Shown one piece after another: positions 16,518-24,403 of a stretch of 64,000 nucleotides of DNA. Below the pieces are notes generated by a model. It was not told the DNA's origin. It worked only from the letters and a program-made list of their open reading frames with translations, and ran no database searches. The position numbers and the translations under genes are program-made. Numbering within the stretch: position 1 is the stretch's first letter; every line of letters begins with the position of its first letter. Origin of the DNA: Shinella yambaruensis (GTDB taxonomy: Bacteria; Pseudomonadota; Alphaproteobacteria; Rhizobiales; Rhizobiaceae); assembly GCF_022899355.1 (NCBI RefSeq), contig NZ_JALJCK010000007.1, positions 310,001 to 374,000 of the forward strand. Reading direction: 5' to 3'.

Positions 16518-17336
16518 TCAGCGATAGGCCCCCATGGTCAGGCCACGGATGAGGTGGCGCTGGAAGACAAGGATGAAGAGGATGACGGGGATGATCAGCA
16601 GGCTGGCGGAGGCCGACAGCTCTGCCCAGGCGATCGTCTGGTAGCCAATGAAGCCGTAGAGGCCGACCGGCACGGTGCGCACCGCCGAATCCCCCAGCAC
16701 CAGCGCGAACAGGAACTCGTTCCACGACAGGAGGAAGATCAGGATGCCGACCGAGATGAGCCCGGGCATGGCGAGCGGCAGGGTGATGCGGGCGAAGACC
16801 TGGAAATGGTTGTCGCCGTCGAGGCTTGCCGCCTCCTCGATCTCGCGCGGCAGTTCGGAGAAGAAGCCGCGGAGCAGCCAGACCACAATCGACAGGTTGA
16901 GCGTGACATGGGCGAGGATCAGGCCGAGATGCGTGTCGAGCAGGCCGAGCTGGTAATAGAGCACGAAGAAAGGGATCAGCATGGCGACCGGCGGCGTCAT
17001 GCGCGAGGAGAGCAGCCAGAAACCGAAATCGCCGCGTCCCCGGAAGGAATAGCGCGCGAGGATATAGGCGGCCGGTGCGCCGAGCGCGAGCGTCAGCAGG
17101 CTGGAGCCGGCCGCCACGATCGTCGAGGAGGCGAAATAGGCCCAGATATCGGGATTGCCGACGACCTTGGCGAAATTGGCGAAGGTCGGCTCGAACAGGA
17201 AGAGCGGCGGTCGGGCCATGGCCTGGATCGGCGTCTTCAGCGCGGTGAGGAAGATCCAGTAGAGCGGAAAGATACACCAGACAGCGAAGACGTAAAGGAT
17301 CAGGCGGCGCAGCCAGACGGAGGTGAACACTTTCAT
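16518..17336 (-). CDS. Carbohydrate ABC transporter permease, MalG/UgpE type
   Basis: A 272-residue inner-membrane protein with six hydrophobic segments and the EAA loop EEAASLDGDNHFQVFARITLP near residue 182, the contact site for the ATPase. The C-terminus HLIRGLTMGAYR is typical of the MalG branch. ATG 17336 is the only well placed start, five bases after the partner permease stop. Works with the gene at 17342-18238 as a heterodimeric channel. Confidence 0.92.
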   Translation of the reverse strand: MKVFTSVWLRRLILYVFAVWCIFPLYWIFLTALKTPIQAMARPPLFLFEPTFANFAKVVGNPDIWAYFASSTIVAAGSSLLTLALGAPAAYILARYSFRGRGDFGFWLLSSRMTPPVAMLIPFFVLYYQLGLLDTHLGLILAHVTLNLSIVVWLLRGFFSELPREIEEAASLDGDNHFQVFARITLPLAMPGLISVGILIFLLSWNEFLFALVLGDSAVRTVPVGLYGFIGYQTIAWAELSASASLLIIPVILFILVFQRHLIRGLTMGAYR

Positions 17337-17341
17337 GGCGC

Positions 17342-18238
17342 TTAATCCTTCAGGTCGAACAGGCCGAGCCGGCGAAGGAACACCTGCCCCGCGACGAGGG
17401 TGAAGACGAGCATGACGATCGCCAGTGCCGAGGCGTAGCCCATCGACAGGAACTCGATGCCGTACTTGTAGGCGAGCAGGTTCAGCGTGCGCGTGGCGAC
17501 GCCGGGTCCGCCGCCGGTCAAAACGAAGATGATGTCGAAGGTCTTGAAGGCGTCGATCAGCCGGAACAGCAGCGCGAGCGCGAGATAGGGCTTCAGCCGC
17601 GGCAACGTCACAAGAAAGAAGGTGCGGAACGGGCCGGCGCCATCCATCTGGCTCGCCTCTTCCGGCTCCGGCGGCAGCGCCGCCATGCCGCCCATCACGA
17701 TGAGCAGGATGAAGGGCGTCCATTGCCAGACGTCGACCAGGATGAGCGACAGGAGCGCGGTCTCGGGCGCGGCCGTCCAGGCGCTGGGAGAAACGCCCGC
17801 GAGGCCGAGCAGGTGGTTCAGCACGCCTTGCGTGGGATTGAACATCAGCCGGAAGGTGAAGGTGGCGGCGATCGGCGTGATGGCCATCGGCAGGAGATAG
17901 ATGACGCGCAACCACGGCGCCTGCCGCACCTCGTGATGCAGCAGGGCCGCGATGCCAACGCCCAGCACCGTCTCGATGCCGACCGCGACGATGGTGAAGA
18001 TCGTCGTTATGCGCGCGGCATCCCAGAAATCGGCAGAGGAGAGCAGGTCGGAATAGTTCTTGAGGCCGACCCAGTTGATCGTCTCCGGCGCGGTCAGCGA
18101 ATAGTCTGTAAAGGAGAGATAGACGCTGACGAGGAAGGGAACGAGCGTCAGCGACAGCATGAGGATCGTTGCCGGCGCAAGCATCCACAGGATGAAGCTG
18201 CGCTCGGCGCGTTGGATTGTGGTCTGGCGGAGGGGCAC
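17342..18238 (-). CDS. Carbohydrate ABC transporter permease, MalF/UgpA type
   Basis: A 298-residue membrane protein with six hydrophobic segments and the EAA loop EEASQMDGAGPFRTFFLVTLP near residue 205. The family marker VLTGGGPGVATRTLNLLAYKYG follows. No ATG fits; GTG at 18238 preceded by AGGCAGG is the best start, giving an N-terminus VPLRQTTIQRAERSF directly before the first span. It lies 61 bases after the binding-protein stop, with a hairpin in the gap. Confidence 0.9.
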   Translation of the reverse strand: MPLRQTTIQRAERSFILWMLAPATILMLSLTLVPFLVSVYLSFTDYSLTAPETINWVGLKNYSDLLSSADFWDAARITTIFTIVAVGIETVLGVGIAALLHHEVRQAPWLRVIYLLPMAITPIAATFTFRLMFNPTQGVLNHLLGLAGVSPSAWTAAPETALLSLILVDVWQWTPFILLIVMGGMAALPPEPEEASQMDGAGPFRTFFLVTLPRLKPYLALALLFRLIDAFKTFDIIFVLTGGGPGVATRTLNLLAYKYGIEFLSMGYASALAIVMLVFTLVAGQVFLRRLGLFDLKD

Positions 18239-18260
18239 GGGCCTGCCTTTCTGATCGGGT

Positions 18261-18287
18261 GCCCCCCGACCGGAACGCTCGGGGGGC
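18261..18287 (-). promoter_or_regulatory. Intercistronic hairpin between binding protein and permease
   Basis: GCCCCCCGA (18261-18269) and TCGGGGGGC (18279-18287) form a perfect 9-bp stem with a 9-base loop. Such hairpins after the binding-protein gene commonly stabilise its mRNA and lower expression of the downstream permeases. No T-run follows on the minus strand, so it is probably not a full terminator. Confidence 0.55.
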
Positions 18288-18299
18288 TTTAAATCCGTG

Positions 18300-19661
18300 T
18301 CAGCCCTTGAGGGCGGCGTTGATCTTCGTCGTGGCCGCAGCGAGCGCGGCCCGTGCATCGGCCTGGCCGGTGACGACCTGGTTGATCGCCACGGCGAAGG
18401 GATCGAGGATCTCGCTGGACTTCTTGTGGAACCACGCCGCCTTGAAGATCCTGGCGTCGCCGGAATTGAGGTTGAGGAGCGCCGCCGCCGAAGCCTCCGC
18501 ACCGAACCGTTTCTGGAACGCTTCGCTTTTCCAGGCGGAATTGCGCACGGTGGCAAGACCGCTGGCGGCGCTGAGCAGGCAGCCAGGCCCGGAGTTGAGG
18601 AAGCTCAGGAGCAGGAAGGCCGCCTTCTTCTTCTTTGAATAGGCGTTGATGCCGGCCTGCCAGGCCCAGATGTTCGGCTTGATCGGGTGTTCGCCGGCCC
18701 GCGGCAGGGCGGCATAGACGGCATCGGCCGCCACCAGGCTCTTTTCCGGGTTGGAGATGTCGGTGGCGAAGTTGGAGCTGTCGCAGCCGAGCGCCGCCGC
18801 GCCGCTGGAGAAGTCGTTGAGGGCTTCGTACCAGTGGTAGTTGCCGACGCCGATCGGCCCCGCCTCGCGCAGCAGGCGGCCGTACATCTCGACGCCGGCA
18901 ACGGCCGCATCGCTGTCGAGCACGCAGCGCCCCTCCCCGTCGATGATCTCGCCGCCATAGGAGAAGACGAAGCCGCCGCAGGTCCAGGGACCGGCGGAAC
19001 TGTCGGACTTGGCGCGCATGGCGATGCCCGCGACCGTGTCTGTCTTCAGCTTCAGCGCCGTGGCGAGCAGCTCGTCCATCGTCGTCGGGACGGCAAGGCC
19101 GGCTTCGCCGAGCATCGCCTTGTTGGCGAACAGCGTCTGCGCCTCGGCGGTGATCGACATCGAATAGTTCTGCCCGTCCGCCTGGGCGGGGAAGTCGCGC
19201 GCCATGGCGAAGATGTCGTCCTGGTCGTACCAGGCGGCATCGAACAGCGCCTTGTCGGCATAGTAGGCATCGAGCGGTTCCGCCCAGCCGGCGGAAACGA
19301 ACTGACCGAGCGCGTGGATCATCATCACGTCGGGCTCGGCCGCCTTGGCGCCGAGCTTGATCGGCATCTGCGAGGTGTATTCCGTCTCGGACTGGGTGTT
19401 CAGCTTGACGGAAATGCCGGTGATCTCCGTGAAGAGCGGCAGGATCGGTTCGATCGCCGCGCTCCACGGATGCGTCATCGCCTCGACCGTCAGGCTCTCG
19501 CCCTTGAAGGCCATCCAGTCGACATCGGCGCCGGCGAAACCCGCGCGGGCCTCTTCCGCCGTCTGGGCGAAACTCAGCCGGGGCGCGACTGCCAGCCCGA
19601 AGGCTGTGGCCGCCGCGCCGGCCATCAGTTGGCGCCGGCTCAGGCGTATCTCTCTGTTCAT
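18300..19661 (-). CDS. ABC transporter extracellular solute-binding protein (Tat-exported)
   Basis: A 453-residue family-1 binding protein. The N-terminus has a twin-arginine signal (LSRRQLMAGAAATAFGLAVA, cleavage after SFA near residue 32), so export is by Tat in folded form. The mature part shows the sugar-binding fold features FTEITGISVKLN, DVMMIHALGQFV and AWQAGINAYSKKKKAAFLLL. Start ATG 19661 follows GGAGGAGAGC. It is first gene of the seven-gene operon down to 11781 and is served by the promoter at 19751-19778. Ligand probably a sugar, polyol or glycoside. Confidence 0.9.
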   Translation of the reverse strand: MNREIRLSRRQLMAGAAATAFGLAVAPRLSFAQTAEEARAGFAGADVDWMAFKGESLTVEAMTHPWSAAIEPILPLFTEITGISVKLNTQSETEYTSQMPIKLGAKAAEPDVMMIHALGQFVSAGWAEPLDAYYADKALFDAAWYDQDDIFAMARDFPAQADGQNYSMSITAEAQTLFANKAMLGEAGLAVPTTMDELLATALKLKTDTVAGIAMRAKSDSSAGPWTCGGFVFSYGGEIIDGEGRCVLDSDAAVAGVEMYGRLLREAGPIGVGNYHWYEALNDFSSGAAALGCDSSNFATDISNPEKSLVAADAVYAALPRAGEHPIKPNIWAWQAGINAYSKKKKAAFLLLSFLNSGPGCLLSAASGLATVRNSAWKSEAFQKRFGAEASAAALLNLNSGDARIFKAAWFHKKSSEILDPFAVAINQVVTGQADARAALAAATTKINAALKG

Positions 19662-19750
19662 GCTCTCCTCCTTTTCAGATCGGTGTTGTCGCGATGGCCC
19701 GATCCCTGCGGGGCAGGGATCGGGTTTCCCGGCTTCTTTCATAATGGGCG

Positions 19751-19791
19751 AACATATCGATACTATTATTGATGTCAAGTGTAGTACTATT
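19751..19791 (-). promoter_or_regulatory. Promoter and GntR operator region of the sugar operon
   Basis: On the minus strand TTGACA (19778-19773) and TATGTT (19756-19751) are spaced 16 bases, a good housekeeping promoter. Just upstream lies TAGTACTA (19782-19789), a perfect palindrome of the TNGT-ACNA type bound by FadR-subfamily GntR regulators. TACTATT is also repeated directly at 19761-19767 and 19785-19791. A regulator bound here would overlap the promoter. Confidence 0.55.
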
Positions 19792-19890
19792 GGACTTTGT
19801 GTGCGACTGTTTGCCTGCCGGGATCATTTCCGCTATGCCAGCGGGAACAAGAGACGATAGGGGCAGTGCTTGACGCAGCAGCAGGACGCG

Positions 19891-20601
19891 ATGGAGACGC
19901 AGGACACGGCATCGGCCGGCATCCACGAGACGATCGTCACGACGATGGGAAAACGCATCGTTTCCGGACACTACAGGCCGGGGGCGGTGATCGGCAGCGA
20001 GACGGAAATCGGCCAGACCTTCAGCGCCTCGCGCACCGCGACGCGCGAGGCCTTGAAGATCCTGAGTTCAAAGGGGCTGATCGAAGGCAAGCCGAAGATC
20101 GGCGTCGTCGTGCGGCCCACCGAGCGCTGGAACATGATGGATTCCCTGGTGCTCGACTGGGCGCTGCAGGATGCAAACCAGGCGGGAAGGGCGATTTCGG
20201 ACCTTTATGCCCTGCGCATGGCGATCGAGCCGAAGGCGGCGCGCATGGCCGCGCGCAACCATGGTGGGGCCGACGAAACGGCGGTCCGGCGCGCGCTGCG
20301 TGGAATGGCGACCTATCTCGACGAGAACGACCGGGTGGAGCAGGACGTCGCCTTCCACATCGCCATCCTGCGTGCATCGGGCAACCGGCTGTTCTTCTCG
20401 CTCGGCGAACTGATCTCCGTCGGCTTGCGCCATCTCTTCCATGCGGGCCTGCGGGCCACGAGCGAGGAGGACGACCGCTGGATCACGCGCCACAAGCGGG
20501 TGGCCGACGCGGTCTTCGCGCGCGATGAGGCCTCGGCCGAGGCGGAGATGGTCGCGCTGCTGACCGAGGCGCAGCAGACCCACGATATCATCCCCTCTTG
20601 A
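19891..20601 (+). CDS. GntR family regulator, FCD (FadR) subfamily
   Basis: A 236-residue regulator. The winged-helix domain spans residues about 8-75 (GSETEIGQTFSASRTATREALKILSSKGLIEGKPKIG). The all-helical FCD sensor follows, with metal-binding-type residues in the segments LYALRMAIEPKAARMAA, VAFHIAILRASGN and RHKRVADAV. It is divergent from the sugar ABC operon and is its probable repressor. ATG 19891 after AGGACGCG is preferred; TTG at 19870 would add seven residues. Confidence 0.87.
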   Translation: METQDTASAGIHETIVTTMGKRIVSGHYRPGAVIGSETEIGQTFSASRTATREALKILSSKGLIEGKPKIGVVVRPTERWNMMDSLVLDWALQDANQAGRAISDLYALRMAIEPKAARMAARNHGGADETAVRRALRGMATYLDENDRVEQDVAFHIAILRASGNRLFFSLGELISVGLRHLFHAGLRATSEEDDRWITRHKRVADAVFARDEASAEAEMVALLTEAQQTHDIIPS

Positions 20602-20619
20602 GCTCGGCGGCTATGCCGT

Positions 20620-21114
20620 TCAGGGGCGGCCCCTCAGGTGCCCGGTCGGAAGCGCGGTCGTGTACTTGATCTGGCTGAGGGCGAAGCTCGAGCGAATGTT
20701 GGCGACGCCCGGGATGAGCGTGAGGAAGTCGACGACGAGGGCCTGGAATTTCATCAGGTCCTCGACCACCACGCGCAGCATGTAGTCCGCCTCCCCGGTC
20801 ATCAGGTAGCATTCGACGATCTCGGGCTTGGTGCGGATGGCGGCATTGAAGACGTCGAGCGATTCCCGGTCCTGCTGCTTCAGCGAGACCTGCACGAAGA
20901 CATTGACCGCCAGCCCCAGCGCCTGCGCATCGACCAGCGCGACCGACCCCTTGATGACGCCGTTTTCCTTGAGGTCGTTGACCCGCCGCCAGCAGGGCGA
21001 GGCCGACAGGCCCGTCGCCTCCGCCAGTTCCGAAACGCTCAATTCGGCATTCTGCTGCAGGAGGTCGAGGATGCGGATGGAGGCGGCATCGAGGCCTGGT
21101 TTGGAAATCGGCAT
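20620..21114 (-). CDS. Lrp/AsnC family transcriptional regulator
   Basis: A 164-residue regulator with the Lrp helix-turn-helix (LSVSELAEATGLSASPCWRRVNDLKENGVIKG, residues about 25-56) and the C-terminal RAM ligand-binding domain (VQVSLKQQDRESLDVF, ECYLMTGEADYMLRVVVEDL). It is transcribed divergently from the E1-like dehydrogenase gene with a dyad between them, so it probably controls that gene in response to an amino acid or 2-oxo acid. The same pairing is known for the mdeR/mdeB genes of methionine catabolism in Pseudomonas. Confidence 0.9.
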   Translation of the reverse strand: MPISKPGLDAASIRILDLLQQNAELSVSELAEATGLSASPCWRRVNDLKENGVIKGSVALVDAQALGLAVNVFVQVSLKQQDRESLDVFNAAIRTKPEIVECYLMTGEADYMLRVVVEDLMKFQALVVDFLTLIPGVANIRSSFALSQIKYTTALPTGHLRGRP

Positions 21115-21139
21115 AGTTGACCGCTGAAAGAGGAATTAT

Positions 21140-21162
21140 CGAAATTCCATTTCGCAATTTCG
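21140..21162. promoter_or_regulatory. Lrp-type operator dyad
   Basis: CGAAATT (21140-21146) and AATTTCG (21156-21162) form an inverted repeat around 9 bases in an AT-rich stretch 26 bases upstream of the lrp ATG. Lrp proteins favour such degenerate AT-rich dyads; control of both divergent genes is plausible. Confidence 0.5.
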
Positions 21163-21245
21163 TTATCCTCGGTCAACTGCGATCAGTTTTCCCGCTCGTG
21201 CCGGTGTAGCATTCCTCGTCATTGGAGGACGGGAGTGAGACGAGC

Positions 21246-23621
21246 ATGAATGAGGCGGCCTTGACGCCAGCGCAGCTTGCATGCCTGAAGGACCTGGAGC
21301 GGCAGGTGCTGTGGCATGCCTGCTGGATGATCCACAATGCCAACCACCTGCGCGAGAAGGGCGAGGTGAAGGTCGGAGGGCACCAGGCCTCCTCGGCCTC
21401 GCTCGCCTCGATCATGACGGCGCTCTATTTCCATGTTCTGCGGCCGGAGGACCGCGTTGCGGTCAAGCCGCATGCCTCGCCGGTCTTCCATGCCATCCAG
21501 TACCTGATGGGTAACCAGACACGCGAAAAGCTCGAGAATTTCCGTGGTTTCGGCGGTGCGCAATCCTATCCGAGCCGTACCAAGGACATCGACGACGTCG
21601 ATTTTTCCACCGGATCCGTCGGGCTTGGCGTGGCGATCACCGCCTTTGCCTCGATCGTGCAGGACTACATTGCCGCCAAGCCCTGGGCCGGGACGCGACC
21701 GGGCGGTCGCATGATCGCGCTGGTCGGCGATGCGGAGCTCGACGAGGGCAACATCTATGAATGCCTGCAGGAGGGCTGGAAACACGACCTGCGCAACACC
21801 TGGTGGGTGATCGACTACAACAGGCAGAGCCTTGACGGCGTCGTGCATGAGGGCCTGTGGCAGCGCATCGAAGGCATTTTCACGGCTTTCGGCTGGGACG
21901 TGAAGGTGCTGAAATACGGTGCGCTCCAGCGGGCCGCCTTCCGGGAGCCGGGCGGCGAGGCGCTGCGCGGCTGGATCGACCGATGCCCGAACCAGCTCTA
22001 TTCCGCGCTGACCTTCCAGGGCGGGGCCGCCTGGCGCAAGCGGCTCACCGACGAGATCGGCACGCAGGAAGGCGTCGCCGACCTCCTGGCGGCGCGCAGC
22101 GACGACGCGCTTTCCGACCTCATGGGCAATCTCGGCGGCCATTGTCTCGAAACGCTGATCGAGACGTTCGGGAGCATCGACCACGACCGGCCGACCGTCT
22201 TCCTCGCCTATACGATCAAGGGCTGGGGCACGCCGCTCGCCGGCCACAAGGACAACCATGCCGGCCTGATGACCAAGGCCCAGATGGAGACGTTCCAGGA
22301 GCGCATCGGCGTCGCGCCGGGTACGGAATGGGAGACGTTCGGTGCGATCCCCTCCCCTGCCCCGGTGCGCGCGTTCCTGAAGACGGTGCCTTTCTTCGCC
22401 AAGGGCACGCGACGCTTCACCTCCCCTGCCGTGCCCTCCTCCGGCCCGGTCTTCCTCGAGGATCGCGAGCTCTCGACGCAGGCCGGTTTCGGCAAGATCC
22501 TCGATGCGATCGCCAGGCGCGACGACGCCCTGTCGGCGCGCATCGTCACCACGGCGCCGGATGTGACCGTCTCGACGAATCTCGGCCCCTGGGTCAACCG
22601 CCGCGGCCTTTTCGCCCGCGAGCGGATGGCCGATACGTTCCGCGACGAGCGCGTGCCCTCGGCGCAGAAATGGGAGTTCGGCCCGGCGGGCCAGCATATC
22701 GAGCTCGGCATCGCCGAGATGAACCTGTTCCTGCTGCTCGGCGCCGCCGGCCTGTCGCATTCGCTGTTCGGCGAGCGGCTGCTGCCCATCGGCACGGTCT
22801 ACGATCCCTTCGTGGCACGCGGCCTCGATGCGCTGAACTATGCCTGCTACCAGGATGCGCGCTTCATGATCGTCGGCACGCCTTCCGGCGTGACGCTGGC
22901 GCCGGAAGGCGGGGCGCACCAGTCGATCGGCTCGCAGCTCATCGGCATGAGCCAGGACGGGCTGGCCAGCTTCGAGCCCGCCTTCCTCGACGAGCTGTCC
23001 GTCATCATGGACTGGTCCTTCGACTATATGCAGCGTGGCGGCGACGGAACGCATGACAGGCGCACCTGGCTGCGGGACGAGACCGGCGGCTCGGTCTATC
23101 TGCGTCTGACGACGCGGCCGCTGGAGCAGATCGCGCTTCGCCGCGAGGATCCGGCCTTCCGGCAAGGCGTTATAGACGGCGCCTACTGGCTGCGCCCGCC
23201 TTCGGCGCGCACCCGCATCGTGCTCGCCTATCAGGGCTGCATCGCGCCGGAAGTGCTGATGGCGGCCGGGCGGCTCGCCGAAACGCATGGCGACGTCTCG
23301 GTGCTGGCGGTCACCTCCGCCGACCGGCTGAATGCCGGCTGGACGGCGGCGCAACGCGCCCGCCGCCAGGGGGATGCCAGCGCCCGCAGCCATATCGAGA
23401 CGCTGCTCTCCGCGGTTCCGCGCGATGCGGGCCTCATCACCGCCACCGACGGCCATCCGGCGACGCTCGGCTGGCTCGGCGCAGTGGAAGGGAACCGCAC
23501 GGTCTCGCTCGGTGTCGAGCACTTTGGCCAGACCGGCACGATCGCCGATCTCTACGCCCATTTCGGCATCGATACGCATGCCATCGTGGACGCGGCGCGC
23601 TCCTTCCGAACCGGCGGCTGA
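21246..23621 (+). CDS. Homodimeric pyruvate-dehydrogenase-like E1 (thiamine diphosphate dependent)
   Basis: A 791-residue E1 of the AceE/transketolase type, about 100 residues shorter than E. coli AceE. The thiamine diphosphate motif is GDAELDEGNIYECLQEGW near residue 161 through DYNRQSLDG near 192; HASPVFHAIQYLMG near 81 and GHKDNHAGLM near 333 supply active-site His residues. The C-terminal domain has QHIELGIAEMNLFLLLGAAGLS and EGGAHQSIGSQL. No E2 or E3 gene is nearby, so it must borrow a dihydrolipoyl complex or act alone. Start ATG 21246 is preferred over an upstream in-frame ATG at 21222. MdeB-like 2-oxobutyrate oxidation is a good alternative to pyruvate. Confidence 0.82.
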   Translation: MNEAALTPAQLACLKDLERQVLWHACWMIHNANHLREKGEVKVGGHQASSASLASIMTALYFHVLRPEDRVAVKPHASPVFHAIQYLMGNQTREKLENFRGFGGAQSYPSRTKDIDDVDFSTGSVGLGVAITAFASIVQDYIAAKPWAGTRPGGRMIALVGDAELDEGNIYECLQEGWKHDLRNTWWVIDYNRQSLDGVVHEGLWQRIEGIFTAFGWDVKVLKYGALQRAAFREPGGEALRGWIDRCPNQLYSALTFQGGAAWRKRLTDEIGTQEGVADLLAARSDDALSDLMGNLGGHCLETLIETFGSIDHDRPTVFLAYTIKGWGTPLAGHKDNHAGLMTKAQMETFQERIGVAPGTEWETFGAIPSPAPVRAFLKTVPFFAKGTRRFTSPAVPSSGPVFLEDRELSTQAGFGKILDAIARRDDALSARIVTTAPDVTVSTNLGPWVNRRGLFARERMADTFRDERVPSAQKWEFGPAGQHIELGIAEMNLFLLLGAAGLSHSLFGERLLPIGTVYDPFVARGLDALNYACYQDARFMIVGTPSGVTLAPEGGAHQSIGSQLIGMSQDGLASFEPAFLDELSVIMDWSFDYMQRGGDGTHDRRTWLRDETGGSVYLRLTTRPLEQIALRREDPAFRQGVIDGAYWLRPPSARTRIVLAYQGCIAPEVLMAAGRLAETHGDVSVLAVTSADRLNAGWTAAQRARRQGDASARSHIETLLSAVPRDAGLITATDGHPATLGWLGAVEGNRTVSLGVEHFGQTGTIADLYAHFGIDTHAIVDAARSFRTGG

Positions 23622-23670
23622 AGCGAAACGTTGCATCCGGAAGGTTGGCGGCAGGGGTTCGGGAACGTGA

Positions 23671-23693
23671 GCGGCGCCGAGCATCGGCGCCGC
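23671..23693 (+). terminator. Strong GC hairpin after the E1 gene
   Basis: GCGGCGCCGA and TCGGCGCCGC pair perfectly over 10 bp with a 3-base loop, 50 bases after the E1 stop and 72 bases before the stop of the convergent gene. It can act on both strands; no T-tract. Confidence 0.6.
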
Positions 23694-23764
23694 GCTGTCG
23701 TCCTGGATGTCTGTCATCAGCTTGCGGATCAGCCGTTTGCGGGCACGGACTGGCGTCGCTTAGG

Positions 23765-24268
23765 TCAGGTCCACTCGTAGGCCCGTTCCGTGCGGTAAGG
23801 CTGCTCGGCCACGAAGAGGGACGGATCGTTGCCATCAACGTAATGCAGGGCATCCGCATCGTCGTTGAAGCCGACGAACACCATCAGCATGGCGCGGGCG
23901 GCCGGATGGCCCTTCCGGCGATAGGAAAAGCGGACGGCGCAATGCGGATATTGCGCATCCAGCGCGCCGTCGCCCTCCCTGCGGTCGCCGGTGAGCGCGA
24001 CGAACTGGCCGAGGGCGAAGAACCGGTCGATGGCGGCAAAGGCCGAGGCCTGCGACATCTGCTGGTTTGCGCCGGCGCCGGCGGGACGGCCGTAAAAGAG
24101 GCTGTCGGTCTGGCCCTTGCGGCGCGTCGTCTCGTAGACGACGAGGCCGCCTGCCACGGCCAGTTCCAGATGCGCACCAAAGGTCTGGAAGCGTTCGGGA
24201 TGGCGATCCAGCTCCGCGAACTGGACCCTCAGGTCCGCGACATAGTCCGCGTACAGCGCAGCATTCAT
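23765..24268 (-). CDS. Conserved-looking hypothetical protein
   Basis: A 167-residue soluble protein that I do not recognise. No signal peptide, membrane span or catalytic motif is evident. The reading frame has normal high-GC third-position use. The sequence contains LELAVAGGLVVYETTRRKG, a Gly/Ala/Asn-rich turn (PAGAGANQQMSQASAF), and FSYRRKGHPAARAMLMVFVGFNDDADAL near the C-terminus. It is on the strand of the benzoate operon but is separated from the transporter gene by a hairpin, so it is probably a single-gene unit. Confidence 0.6.
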   Translation of the reverse strand: MNAALYADYVADLRVQFAELDRHPERFQTFGAHLELAVAGGLVVYETTRRKGQTDSLFYGRPAGAGANQQMSQASAFAAIDRFFALGQFVALTGDRREGDGALDAQYPHCAVRFSYRRKGHPAARAMLMVFVGFNDDADALHYVDGNDPSLFVAEQPYRTERAYEWT

Positions 24269-24316
24269 GGAAGGCTCACCCTTGAATTTCCGGTCGACGT
24301 GCTGCGCTCCCTAACA

Positions 24317-24348
24317 CAGGTACGGCGGCATGGAAACGCCGCCGTGCC
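24317..24348 (-). terminator. Terminator-like hairpin at the end of the cat-ben operon
   Basis: AGGTACGGCGGC (24317-24328) pairs with GCCGCCGTGCCT (24337-24348) over 12 bp with one non-Watson-Crick pair, loop of 8 bases. It lies 56 bases after the stop of the BenK-like transporter in the direction of transcription. Confidence 0.55.
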
Positions 24349-24403
24349 TCTACTCCATTGAGACAACCGCTGTGGCCTGCTGCGCCACTCCAGTCACGGC
24401 CGT

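Noticed and set aside
21219-23717. 832-codon minus-strand open frame opposite the E1 gene
   Set aside because: Antisense shadow of a gene with clear thiamine-diphosphate motifs; composition is non-protein-like.
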